Virus record (IMG/VR): IMGVR_UViG_3300044715_000581
Location: 1-34,094 of that record
DNA from: a virus
DNA: 34,094 nt
Strand: one strand, 5' to 3'
Shown here: in pieces, positions 1 to 6,847 of the stretch
How positions within the stretch are numbered: position 1 is the first letter of the stretch
Layout: each line of letters begins with the position of its first letter
Translations under genes and position numbers: made by a program
The notes under the pieces: generated by a model
Seen by the model: only the letters and a program-made list of their open reading frames with translations
The model's database searches: none
What the model was told of the DNA's origin: nothing

Positions 1-491
1 TAAATCGAATCTAAACTAATTGAATTAATAACAGGATTCGAATAATAAAACGGCGTTTGTGGGCAAATAGCTTCTTCGTGTTTTAATTTAATTTGAAATT
101 GCAAAACAACGCCCGTTAAATTTTGATCGAGAAAATTAAAAACATCGTTTAACGAAACGTCGCCCACTTCGGAAACTTCGGGATGCGAAATTAAATTAGT
201 AACGAATTGATAAGCAATTAAACGCCGCGTCTCAATTATTTCGTTATGCTGGTCCTGTGTGAATTCAGGTTGCGACTTATCGCAAAATAAAATAATCGGG
301 GAATACTGTTCGTTAATTTGTGCAAATTTTGAAACCCGAAGAAATTTAAAATCTATCGGCTGGTCCATAAATACGCAAGGCAAAGAAACATTATCGGCTT
401 GCACGTTTTGAAGCCATTTAGGACCTGAATAAAACAAGCCCGCGCCCATTATAGGGTTTGAACAACTTTTTAAAATCTCAACTATTCTCAT
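1..491 (-). CDS. Tail terminator-like protein, partial, allele A
   Basis: This is the N-terminal 163 codons of the same gene that lies complete at 33081-33809, in a diverged version. The start codon is the ATG at 491 and the frame stays open to the window edge. At 61-120 I count 10 mismatches in 60 aligned positions against 33379-33438, mostly silent. The two copies align without gaps inside the gene; a 2-base length difference falls only in the spacer before the start. The window edge cuts the gene where its C-terminal Ig-like domain would begin. It is best read as a strain variant of one gene, not as a second gene in the genome. Confidence 0.8.
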   Translation of the reverse strand, partial: MRIVEILKSCSNPIMGAGLFYSGPKWLQNVQADNVSLPCVFMDQPIDFKFLRVSKFAQINEQYSPIILFCDKSQPEFTQDQHNEIIETRRLIAYQFVTNLISHPEVSEVGDVSLNDVFNFLDQNLTGVVLQFQIKLKHEEAICPQTPFYYSNPVINSISLDSI

Positions 492-493
492 AA

Positions 494-772
494 TTATTTT
501 TTATGTTTTCTTTCGTGTTCTTGCATTACAATTTTTTCGTAACGCTGGTTAAACTTTCTTAATTCGGTTCGCATTTTAAAAGTTAAATTCACTTCATACA
601 TTGACAAATCTAAAACCGCACTAAATTTTAACGGGTCGCCCTCTGCGAGCGAATAAACCGTGCCGAATTTACCAAACTTTTCCAGCTCTTTAATTCCAGC
701 GCGGGTTTCGAGTTCGGAATAACTTTCATCGCTTCCCTTTGCTTTTGTACTGAAAGCTGCAATTTGTTCAAA
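494..772 (-). CDS. C-terminal extension reached by -1 frameshift from the tail chaperone gene, allele A
   Basis: In the -1 frame relative to the gene at 628-1299, an open frame runs from the T-run at 770-778 to a TAA at 494-496. It encodes about 92 residues, beginning FEQIAAFSTKA and ending MQEHERKHKK. It has no good start codon of its own near the T-run. The diverged copy at 33814-34094 keeps this frame and most residues (its end reads MQEQERKHKK) while changing many third positions, so the frame is under protein-level selection. Joined at the T-run, the fused protein would be about 268 residues, against 223 for the unshifted product. This matches the short/long pairs of siphophage tail assembly chaperones (lambda G and GT). 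Confidence 0.68.
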   Translation of the reverse strand, partial: FEQIAAFSTKAKGSDESYSELETRAGIKELEKFGKFGTVYSLAEGDPLKFSAVLDLSMYEVNLTFKMRTELRKFNQRYEKIVMQEHERKHKK

Positions 773-1299
773 AAAAAAGCGGAAACAGGATAAGCAATGT
801 AAACAGGCATTTTCATTACTTCATTATTTGCAATGTTTTCAATATCCTTTCGCGCTTCTATTTCTCGATCGCGAAACTTTCCTTTATAAATCATTGAAGC
901 AAGCATTAAAGGAATTTTTTCGCAAAAGTTGGTTGTTTCGTTTGAAATTGTTTTTTCGAAAATCTCCATACAACCGTAATTCATTAATCCCGGATCCATC
1001 GAAGTTTTATAAACATTTTCCCCGCACTTAAATTCCTTCGGGCAGCTCCAATCGTCCTTATCCAGTGACGTTTGCATAATAAAGTTATAAGCCGGTGCCG
1101 CAATTTTTGTAATTATTTCGTACGGAAGATCTAAAAGTTCGGACTTATCCATCGTTGAAACAATCGAAGCAAGCGTTACAAGATCTTTTTCGTCCCCGTT
1201 TGCCCATTGCAGCAAATCGATTGTTTGACCTACGGTTAAATCTTCCCAACTTCCAGCGATTAAAATAGTTTTTCCGTTAATTTCAAAAGGTAAATTCAT
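628..1299 (-). CDS. Tail assembly chaperone-like protein, short (unshifted) product
   Basis: This 223-residue soluble protein follows the large terminase by 4 bases. Its N-terminus (LPFEINGK, then SWEDLTVGQTIDLLQW) resembles phage tail assembly chaperone-like proteins, in which a short domain is followed by a mostly helical region. Residues 174-177 (AFFL) are encoded by nine consecutive T, and a second open frame takes over from there. That layout is the hallmark of a G/GT pair, in which both products bind the tape measure during tail assembly. The unshifted stop is kept at the equivalent place in the second allele (TAA at 628, TAG at 33948). The gene is far from the tape measure here, which is unusual, so the role is inferred from the frameshift and the start pattern. 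Confidence 0.6.
   Translation of the reverse strand: MNLPFEINGKTILIAGSWEDLTVGQTIDLLQWANGDEKDLVTLASIVSTMDKSELLDLPYEIITKIAAPAYNFIMQTSLDKDDWSCPKEFKCGENVYKTSMDPGLMNYGCMEIFEKTISNETTNFCEKIPLMLASMIYKGKFRDREIEARKDIENIANNEVMKMPVYIAYPVSAFFLNKLQLSVQKQREAMKVIPNSKPALELKSWKSLVNSARFIRSQRATR
648..774. repeat. 127-base exact repeat shared with the right end of the window
   Basis: These bases are identical to 33968-34094. Position 647 (g) differs from 33967 (a), and the right copy ends at the window edge, so the exact match is 127 bases, a common de Bruijn k-mer length. It lies inside the tail chaperone gene. I read it as an assembly overlap marking circularity, not a biological repeat. Confidence 0.85.
769..780 (-). 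other. Probable -1 ribosomal frameshift site (nine-T run)
   Basis: Read on the minus strand this is GC followed by nine T and then G. In the unshifted frame the codons are GCT TTT TTT TTG, which contain the slippery heptamers T TTT TTT and T TTT TTG. Sliding back one base continues as TTT GAA CAA into the frame at 494-772. I did not find a clear downstream hairpin by eye. Confidence 0.6.
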
Positions 1300-1303
1300 T
1301 TTT

Positions 1304-2533
1304 TTAATATCTTTTTCCGGGTGTCGTTATAATTGATTCTTTTGTTTTTTTTCCCAGCAAACCAACAACCCCGTAGCGAACTGCATCGAGAGCGTGATTA
1401 AATCGGTCCACTGGTTTATTAATTGTTTTTCCTTGTTTGTCTACTTGCCAAATATAGTTTTTAATTTCCTTTTGGATATTTGGACTGCGAACTAAAAAAA
1501 CAGGGTATTGTTTTATTTTTTGAATTCCCTGAATAATACTATCGGGACCTTTTACCGTTGCCTGAATATTAAAGCCGCTTGTTAGAATTTCCCGAATCGA
1601 TTTTGGTTCTGCCGAATCTGCGAAAATTATATCGTTTCTTTTTATTCCAGCTTCCGACATTCTTTTGCAAATTTCAGGGTTCGTTAATCCATAGTCGTAA
1701 ATTATTTCCTGAATGTAAATGGCGCCCTCCGAAAGTCGAATGTGAACTAACGCACTGGGATCATTTGTAAAACCAAAATCGAGCCCGTAACATTCCATTT
1801 TAAAATTACTCGGCATTGTTTCTACCGATTGCCAGTTCTCGAATACTTTGCCCCTTTTACCACCGCCCCAGAAACCAAAAACATCGGACCTCGCAGCTTC
1901 AGGATCATCGTTGACCATTCGCTCCAAAACTCGAATGTAATCGGGATGCAAGTTTTTAAAATTATCTTTATACGTTGCATGGATCAATAAAGTATCTTCC
2001 GGTCGAACCTTATCGTGGAATTCAGATTTTAGAAAACAATCTTCATTATCGGTATTGTACGTAAAAATGATCTCAAGCTCGGCCCCTTTTACAGAACGTA
2101 AAGATTTATCGAGCTTATCGAAATCGTCCTTTGAAACCTCGTCCGCTTCCTCAATCCAAACAAATGTCGCTTCAGTTATGGACTTCATTTTCGCAGTTGA
2201 ATTTCCAGATGCCGCCCGGAACCCTTTTGCGAAAATTCTATTGCCAGTTTTTAAATGCGTTATTTGCATTGTATTATCGAGAATGTGAAAATCGCTCTGC
2301 AGTTCTTTGTCCTCAATAATATCGATTATTTGCTGGAACGAGCTCCCACGAATATCTGCGAAATGTTGCCGTGCTAAAATGCCTCGAAAATATTCAGGTG
2401 AATAAAGTTTCGTGATTGCGTATTGAGCGACCTCGAATGATCTTCCAGCCCCGCGGCCACCGAATAAGTGCTTATATCGCTTCTTTGCCCTGTATAAATC
2501 TACGTAAGCCGCATTAACGTTAAGTTCTTTCAT
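1304..2533 (-). CDS. terL: Terminase large subunit
   Basis: This is the DNA-packaging motor: an ATPase that pumps DNA into the prohead plus a nuclease that cuts the concatemer. The 409 residues show an N-terminal ATPase with a deviant Walker A (GGRGAGRS, 25-32, with Arg where Lys is usual), a Walker B segment (TFVWIEEADE, 123-132) and a coupling motif (IFTYNT, 156-161). The C-terminal RNase H-fold nuclease has its acidic residues in YGLDFGFTND (D252), FADSAEP (D306) and FNHALDAVRY (D383). The length is typical of compact Bacteroidota phage TerL proteins. The start overlaps the end of the small subunit gene by 14 bases, which suggests translational coupling. Confidence 0.95.
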   Translation of the reverse strand: MKELNVNAAYVDLYRAKKRYKHLFGGRGAGRSFEVAQYAITKLYSPEYFRGILARQHFADIRGSSFQQIIDIIEDKELQSDFHILDNTMQITHLKTGNRIFAKGFRAASGNSTAKMKSITEATFVWIEEADEVSKDDFDKLDKSLRSVKGAELEIIFTYNTDNEDCFLKSEFHDKVRPEDTLLIHATYKDNFKNLHPDYIRVLERMVNDDPEAARSDVFGFWGGGKRGKVFENWQSVETMPSNFKMECYGLDFGFTNDPSALVHIRLSEGAIYIQEIIYDYGLTNPEICKRMSEAGIKRNDIIFADSAEPKSIREILTSGFNIQATVKGPDSIIQGIQKIKQYPVFLVRSPNIQKEIKNYIWQVDKQGKTINKPVDRFNHALDAVRYGVVGLLGKKTKESIITTPGKRY

Positions 2534-2858
2534 TCATGTTCTGGAATATAACTCGTAGAGGTTCCCCGTCCTTTCCTGAATGCTCGAAACTTTGCACGGC
2601 CTTTCCATGTGCCGAATCCATTAATTCTTTAAACGCTTGAGTATCGCCCTCTCGAGCCTTTTTAATTTGGGCCAAAGTAATAATATCTTGCTGTTCGAGT
2701 TTTTCAGTTACTCCCGTAATCGGGTTTTTAATTTCCTGTTCAACTTCCAACCATTCACGAACTATCGTTGCCCTGTTTCGAGATCCTTTTGGCCTCCCGT
2801 TAGGGTTCCCGCTTTGGCCTTTTTCCCAATTCGGTTTTAAATTATCTAAGCTCGACAT
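2520..2858 (-). CDS. Terminase small subunit-like protein (DUF5681-type)
   Basis: This is a 112-residue protein just upstream of the large terminase, where the DNA-recognition subunit normally sits. Its N-terminus, WEKGQSGNPNGRPKGSRNRA, is the signature of DUF5681, found in phage packaging loci. The rest is helical and charged. I chose the ATG at 2858 over an in-frame ATG at 2933. It begins just before the conserved motif and leaves 20 bases after the upstream glycosyltransferase stop, whereas the longer version would overlap that gene by 55 bases. Assignment as TerS rests on position and the DUF5681 signature; a DNA-binding accessory role is the alternative. Confidence 0.75.
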   Translation of the reverse strand: MSSLDNLKPNWEKGQSGNPNGRPKGSRNRATIVREWLEVEQEIKNPITGVTEKLEQQDIITLAQIKKAREGDTQAFKELMDSAHGKAVQSFEHSGKDGEPLRVIFQNMNERT

Positions 2859-2878
2859 AAATCGGTGTTTTTTCGGTG

Positions 2879-3781
2879 TTAAATTCTTTTTGGTTCCATC
2901 GTAAACGGGTGATCCTCCTCGTATGAATCCCAAGCAATATTATCGACGTTAATTGTTTTAATTAATCGAGGATATAAATATTTATTTTTAATGTGGTGGT
3001 GCAATCGCCCTCCGTTTTTTATTTGTTTTTCTGCAAATATTGCCGACGGAAATTGAATAGGGCAAACTAACGATTTGCTCAATAACTTGCACTCGTTGTA
3101 AAGTTCCGTAAGTCCGCCCTTTGCCGTTGCCGATGCTGTTTGTTTTAATGCCAGACCGTCCCCAAGCGAACCAGTAAATAAACCGTTATTCATGATGTTT
3201 ACGAACTGGCTCGTATCGTTATCCTGAACGCCGCACTCGCCTCTATAAATAAACTTTGTTAATACGAAAGTCGTATTCATTACTTTGTTGCGCAAAAGTT
3301 TTTTATTAAAGCCTCCAATAAAATCGCCCGTTTGTGGAACTCCAAAAAGGCCGATTTTTCTTTTATACATGAAATCTTTTACGCCCTCGAAAACATTGTA
3401 AATATCATCGAACTCCGCAAGCCGTTGGTACTTTCCAAACTTTTTAATTTCGTAAGCGTTTGTATCGTCGTCTTGGACCATGTAGAATTCGATGCCGAGC
3501 TCCAGTGCCTTATCGTAAAACATATTTCTGGCCTGTCCCGCAGATCTTCTCGAAACGCTTGGACGGTGCACATAGTTATATCGCTCTCTCGATTCTTTCA
3601 TCGAAAAGATATGCAAGTTAAAACCTTTTTTTTCTGCGATTTCTGAATACTCAAAAAGATCATCGGCCTCGTCGTCAATAAACACGTGAATGTTTTTAGC
3701 ATTCCAGCCTATTTTTAAAAAGTATAAAACCGTTTTAAGGTTCTCGGGTCGATGGTACGACGGAATAAATATATCAATCAT
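2879..3781 (-). CDS. GT-A glycosyltransferase, putative DNA-base glycosyltransferase (TAGT/GREB1-like)
   Basis: This 300-residue enzyme has a GT-A glycosyltransferase layout. It starts with IDIFIPSYHRPENL, continues through IHVFIDDEADD and a conserved SAGQARNMFYDKA helix, and has the metal/nucleotide-sugar motif MVQDDDTN. The C-terminal half contains GGLTELYNECKLLSKSL and GGRLHHHIKNKYLYPRLIK. From family knowledge this pattern resembles the 'TET-associated glycosyltransferases' (GREB1 C-terminal domain class), proposed to add sugars to hydroxymethylated DNA bases in phages. I chose the ATG at 3781 because it overlaps the ParB-like stop as ATGATTGA, the same coupling seen at 17080-17087. An ATG at 3793 is the alternative. 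No base hydroxylase or hydroxymethylase is visible in the window, so the acceptor is unknown. Confidence 0.65.
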   Translation of the reverse strand: MIDIFIPSYHRPENLKTVLYFLKIGWNAKNIHVFIDDEADDLFEYSEIAEKKGFNLHIFSMKESRERYNYVHRPSVSRRSAGQARNMFYDKALELGIEFYMVQDDDTNAYEIKKFGKYQRLAEFDDIYNVFEGVKDFMYKRKIGLFGVPQTGDFIGGFNKKLLRNKVMNTTFVLTKFIYRGECGVQDNDTSQFVNIMNNGLFTGSLGDGLALKQTASATAKGGLTELYNECKLLSKSLVCPIQFPSAIFAEKQIKNGGRLHHHIKNKYLYPRLIKTINVDNIAWDSYEEDHPFTMEPKRI

Positions 3782-4502
3782 TCGACCATTCATTAATTAA
3801 TTGATGCACGCGCAAAAGATCGTCCTCGATGAATCCATTAATACCGGAATCACAAAGCACTAATCGCAATCTTTCGATCACATTTTTTTCGTTTTCGTCA
3901 GCATTGAAATAATAATAGTTTGCAACGTTTTCAAAATCAATTTTAATAAATCGATATGCAAAAAAAGTAAGTACCGATTTTTGATCTTCAGTTAATTCAG
4001 CGTTATTTATTATTTCAATTTTTTTATTAAATTTTTCAAGATCCAAACAATCGCTCAATTTAATATTTGGAACCTCAACGGGGTTAAAATAAATATCTTC
4101 AAATTTTAATTCGCTCAGTTTTTCAGTTTCCGAGATTTCTGGAACGTCAAGGCCCCACTCCTCGAGCTTGTCGGGGTTCCAATTAATCGCAAGATCTTGC
4201 CAGTCCCACTCGCCGAACCCTACGTTGTCCTTAATTATAAACTCCCGTTGCTGATCTTCCGTTAAATCGCTCGCCATTATAACGGGAATTTCTTTTAGTT
4301 TGGCCTCAATGCACGCTTTTAAACGCATATTCCCTCCGAGTACTACATTATCCTCGTTAATAACAATTGGCCGTATTTTAAGCATTTCGGGAAATTGCTT
4401 AATTGAATTAACCAGCTTAAGAAATTTATCGTCCTTAATTGTTCGAGGGTTACTGGGATTCGGTTTAATATCCGAAATTTTATAAAGTTTTGTTTCGATC
4501 AT
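3774..4502 (-). CDS. ParB/Srx-fold protein with extra C-terminal domain
   Basis: This is a 242-residue protein. Residues about 1-110 are a ParB/sulfiredoxin-like domain, with DIKPNPSNPRTIKDDKF, IRPIVINEDNVVLGGNMR and a following LTEDQQREFIIKDN. Then comes the WDWQDLAINWNPDKLEEWGL segment common in phage ParB-like proteins next to DNA-modifying enzymes. The C-terminal about 100 residues (ELTEDQKSVLTFFAYRFIKI onward) form a separate helical domain, where other phages often have a methyltransferase. It is coupled to the glycosyltransferase, so a shared role in modifying or marking DNA before packaging is likely. A TAACTTTG box ends 4 bases before the ATG, so the mRNA may be nearly leaderless. 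Confidence 0.75.
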   Translation of the reverse strand: MIETKLYKISDIKPNPSNPRTIKDDKFLKLVNSIKQFPEMLKIRPIVINEDNVVLGGNMRLKACIEAKLKEIPVIMASDLTEDQQREFIIKDNVGFGEWDWQDLAINWNPDKLEEWGLDVPEISETEKLSELKFEDIYFNPVEVPNIKLSDCLDLEKFNKKIEIINNAELTEDQKSVLTFFAYRFIKIDFENVANYYYFNADENEKNVIERLRLVLCDSGINGFIEDDLLRVHQLINEWSND

Positions 4503-4506
4503 TCCA

Positions 4507-4514
4507 CAAAGTTA
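4507..4514 (-). promoter_or_regulatory. Bacteroidota-type promoter -7 box (TAACTTTG) for the late operon
   Basis: The minus strand reads TAACTTTG, fitting the Bacteroidota -7 consensus TAnnTTTG. It sits directly behind an intrinsic terminator and 4 bases before the ATG of the ParB-like gene. No TTG -33 element is visible at the usual spacing. Transcription would begin at or next to the start codon. Confidence 0.5.
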
Positions 4515-4517
4515 AAT

Positions 4518-4549
4518 AAAAAAAGCCGAACGAATTAACGAACGGCTTT
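4518..4549 (-). terminator. Intrinsic terminator upstream of the ParB-like gene
   Basis: On the minus strand the 7-base stem AAAGCCG/CGGCTTT (4522-4528 with 4543-4549) encloses a short inner CG/CG pair and is followed by a run of seven T. It closes off transcription entering from the replication region just before the late promoter. Confidence 0.75.
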
Positions 4550-4592
4550 CTCGAAACTAAGTGTAACCCCTTACACAATTATTCAAAACCTC
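4518..4592 (-). ncRNA. Candidate small RNA with two hairpins
   Basis: A TAACTTTG box at 4597-4604 lies just after the stop of the gene at 4607. The about 75 bases behind it hold no reading frame of note. They contain a perfect hairpin GTGTAA-(4 loop)-TTACAC at 4561-4576 and then the intrinsic terminator at 4518-4549. A promoter, a structured body and a terminator in so little space suggest a short transcript, though this could also just be the 3' end of the replication operon. No known RNA family is recognised. Confidence 0.35.
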
Positions 4593-4606
4593 GAAACAAA
4601 GTTAAT

Positions 4607-4939
4607 TTAATTTTCGATTGCTGCGCGGTTTAAATAATTTTCTTCAGGAAATATTTCGACGTCAACGATGCAATAATCAAAGTTTATTAAATCGCCCTCT
4701 GGCATATCATTGCAGAAATAATAATTTATTTCGAGATTAATTCTATTTCTTATTTTCTCGAATTCCTTATTTGATATATTTAAATAATCGATTTCTAACT
4801 TATTGAATGTTAGCGCTTTAACGCCAACGTCGATCGTTTCTTCGTTGAATAGATCAATTAAATTATAATTCATTTTATCGAGCTGTTTTATTAATTCAAC
4901 TTTCGTAAAAACTAACTTTTGTCGATTATAATTTTTCAT
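4607..4939 (-). CDS. Hypothetical protein, 110 aa
   Basis: No family is recognised. The protein is acidic and soluble (MKNYNRQKLVFTKVELIKQL at the start) with no membrane segment or metal motif. It is the last gene of the replication operon, 14 bases after the stop of the gene at 4954, and is followed by the two hairpins at 4518-4576. Confidence 0.65.
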   Translation of the reverse strand: MKNYNRQKLVFTKVELIKQLDKMNYNLIDLFNEETIDVGVKALTFNKLEIDYLNISNKEFEKIRNRINLEINYYFCNDMPEGDLINFDYCIVDVEIFPEENYLNRAAIEN

Positions 4940-4953
4940 CTTTTAAATGTTTT

Positions 4954-5436
4954 TTATTTTCCCAATTTTCCCAATTTTCCCAATTTTCCCAATTTTCCCA
5001 ATTCCGGTATTTCCGGTATTTCCGTCTTTTTTTGCATACCTAAATTATCGATTGTTTCTGGCGAATCATTCCAGCAACAAATTAACTTTTCGTTTGCTGT
5101 TCTGAAATCTGAATATAAAATGTTTAAGGGGTTTAAATTACCGTGCTTTGAAATAACCGTTTCGTCTCGTCTAAGCTCACATCGTGAAATTATAAACTCA
5201 ATCATTGAATCGTGATCAATAAACTCGAAGCCGTTCGCTTTTAATGCTTCTCGGATTCCATTTTCAATGAAACGAGTATATTGTTCTTGCGTTGAATTTA
5301 ATATTTCAATCGCATCGCTATTATCTTTCAATCTAGTTTTTAAAAGATCATTGCCGTAAATTTCTGCAGTAAATTTTAAAGCTCCTTTTATTTTCTCTCG
5401 CTTATTAAAATCTGGTTTTGCTTTTTTTGATTTCAT
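4954..5436 (-). CDS. Hypothetical protein with (LGK)n C-terminal tail, 160 aa
   Basis: The first about 125 residues form a helical, charged domain (KREKIKGALKFTAEIYG early, then EFIISRCELRRDETV) that I do not recognise. The C-terminus is low-complexity: EIPEIPE followed by five LGK triplets running to the stop. The triplets come from a 9-base tandem repeat, so copy number can change without breaking the frame. It follows the DnaB helicase by 13 bases, suggesting a replication accessory role such as loading or binding, but nothing in the sequence proves this. Confidence 0.7.
   Translation of the reverse strand: MKSKKAKPDFNKREKIKGALKFTAEIYGNDLLKTRLKDNSDAIEILNSTQEQYTRFIENGIREALKANGFEFIDHDSMIEFIISRCELRRDETVISKHGNLNPLNILYSDFRTANEKLICCWNDSPETIDNLGMQKKTEIPEIPELGKLGKLGKLGKLGK
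4957..5019. repeat. 9-base tandem repeats (five ttttcccaa units, then two ttccggtat units)
   Basis: Five exact copies of ttttcccaa occupy 4957-5001 and two exact copies of ttccggtat occupy 5002-5019. They encode the LGK and EIP repeats at the C-terminus of the protein at 4954-5436. The unit is divisible by three, so slippage keeps the frame. Confidence 0.9.
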
Positions 5437-5449
5437 ATTATTTTTTTTT

Positions 5450-6847
5450 TTAGAAAGGCATTTCTCGATCGACTTCGTAAAAGTTTTTATTTGGCTGCAA
5501 ATTACTTTTAATTGATGGAATATTAACAGGGCTTTCGTTCATTCCATAAAAACTCGACATCGTTGAGTTATGCCGAAAGCCTACCGATCCCGTTGCCCCT
5601 TGTCGATGCTTCTCGAACAATAAAAATATTTCATTTGTGTAAGGCTCGTTTGTATCTTCATTTTTCAACTCGTAGTATTCAGGTCGCCAAATGAAAGCAA
5701 CCGTGTCCGCATCCTGTTCAATCGATCCAGATTCACGAAGATTTGAAAGCATCGGCTTTTTATCTGCCGTCTGTTCACATTGTCGATTCAATTGGGCCAA
5801 AACTATAAACGGAATGTTTAATTCTTTTTGAGCCGCTTTTAAAGTTCTTGAGATCTGCGAAACTTCAGCTTCTCGATTTCCTCCTTTGAAACCCTCTAGC
5901 GTCATTAACTGCAAGTAATCGATAACAACCCAAGAACATCGATTTAATTTTACCTTTCGCTTTATTATTCTTATCGCTTCATTAACTCCGCATCCAGCTT
6001 TGTCGTAAATCTGGAAAGGTTTATTTTCAACTATTCCAATAGTCTTTTCGAAATGGATCAATTCCTCGTTGCTTAATGTTCCGTCCCTTAATGCCGCAGA
6101 TCTTATTTGCTCGTTTGCGTTCTGTAAAATTAATCGTTGAGTTAATTGCGATTGGCTCATTTCTAAGTTGAAATATATTCCGGGTTTTCCTGTTTGCATT
6201 CCAAAAAATAAAGCAAGTGCCGTTTTTCCCATCGATGGTCGTGCTCCCAGAATTATAAACTCGTTTTGCCAGCCTCCCGTAAATTTATTTATTGCTTCGA
6301 TTCCAGTATTCAATCCGCTTGTTTCGCCAGACTTCGCAAGCTCCGCACGTCGATAATAAGCATCCCGTTCGTTAGTTGTTAGTTCTGGCATTTCAACAAC
6401 TTTTTGCAGCTCTGCGCCCTCCTCCGTTAATTTGCTCAATCTTTTGATCATTTCCTCCGCAATATCGCGGCCCGGTTTATTTTCGTGCAGTCCAATTCCG
6501 ACCTCGTAATAAATTTTAGTAATATTTCTCGTTATAAAGGCGTTTTTAAGCGTTTCTATTACTTCGTTTATATTCTCATTGAATGTAACGTTTTGCGTGT
6601 ACGAGATCGCTTCTAAATATTCAGGCATTAAAAACGAATCGGAAGTTTTCCAAGCCGTCAAAAGTGTAATCGCTTGAGGCGTTTTGTTTTCTTCAGTTAT
6701 TTTTTTTATTAATCGAAATACTTTTCGGCAAAGATCATTCTCGAAGTGCCCTGTATCGATCTGCGATATAATTTCTTTATGGACCTCGCCCGGACTTAAC
6801 AGGATCCCGATTAATGTTTTCTCAATTTGTTCGTTGGGGTTATTCAT
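5450..6847 (-). CDS. dnaB: Replicative DNA helicase, DnaB family
   Basis: This is a hexameric helicase that unwinds phage DNA at the fork. The 465 residues comprise an N-terminal helical domain starting NEQIEKTLIGILLSP and a RecA-like ATPase with Walker A GARPSMGKT (201-209). A Walker B segment reads VVIDYLQLM, and later motifs read FIVLAQLNRQCE and LRESGSIEQDADTVAFIWRP. These are standard for DnaB. I chose the ATG at 6847 because it overlaps the stop of the DUF6291 gene as ATGAATAA and begins at the conserved N-terminus; an in-frame ATG at 6895 would lie 56 bases inside that gene. Loader and helicase are thus translationally coupled. Confidence 0.95.
   Translation of the reverse strand: MNNPNEQIEKTLIGILLSPGEVHKEIISQIDTGHFENDLCRKVFRLIKKITEENKTPQAITLLTAWKTSDSFLMPEYLEAISYTQNVTFNENINEVIETLKNAFITRNITKIYYEVGIGLHENKPGRDIAEEMIKRLSKLTEEGAELQKVVEMPELTTNERDAYYRRAELAKSGETSGLNTGIEAINKFTGGWQNEFIILGARPSMGKTALALFFGMQTGKPGIYFNLEMSQSQLTQRLILQNANEQIRSAALRDGTLSNEELIHFEKTIGIVENKPFQIYDKAGCGVNEAIRIIKRKVKLNRCSWVVIDYLQLMTLEGFKGGNREAEVSQISRTLKAAQKELNIPFIVLAQLNRQCEQTADKKPMLSNLRESGSIEQDADTVAFIWRPEYYELKNEDTNEPYTNEIFLLFEKHRQGATGSVGFRHNSTMSSFYGMNESPVNIPSIKSNLQPNKNFYEVDREMPF

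Noticed and set aside
4957-5019. CRISPR-like array
   Set aside because: The units are 9 bases in direct tandem with no spacers and lie inside a reading frame.
5118-5136. A further AACCCCTTAAA motif
   Set aside because: It lies in the middle of the coding region at 4954-5436 (codons for N-L-N-P-L-N) with no start behind it, so I did not count it with the leader motifs.
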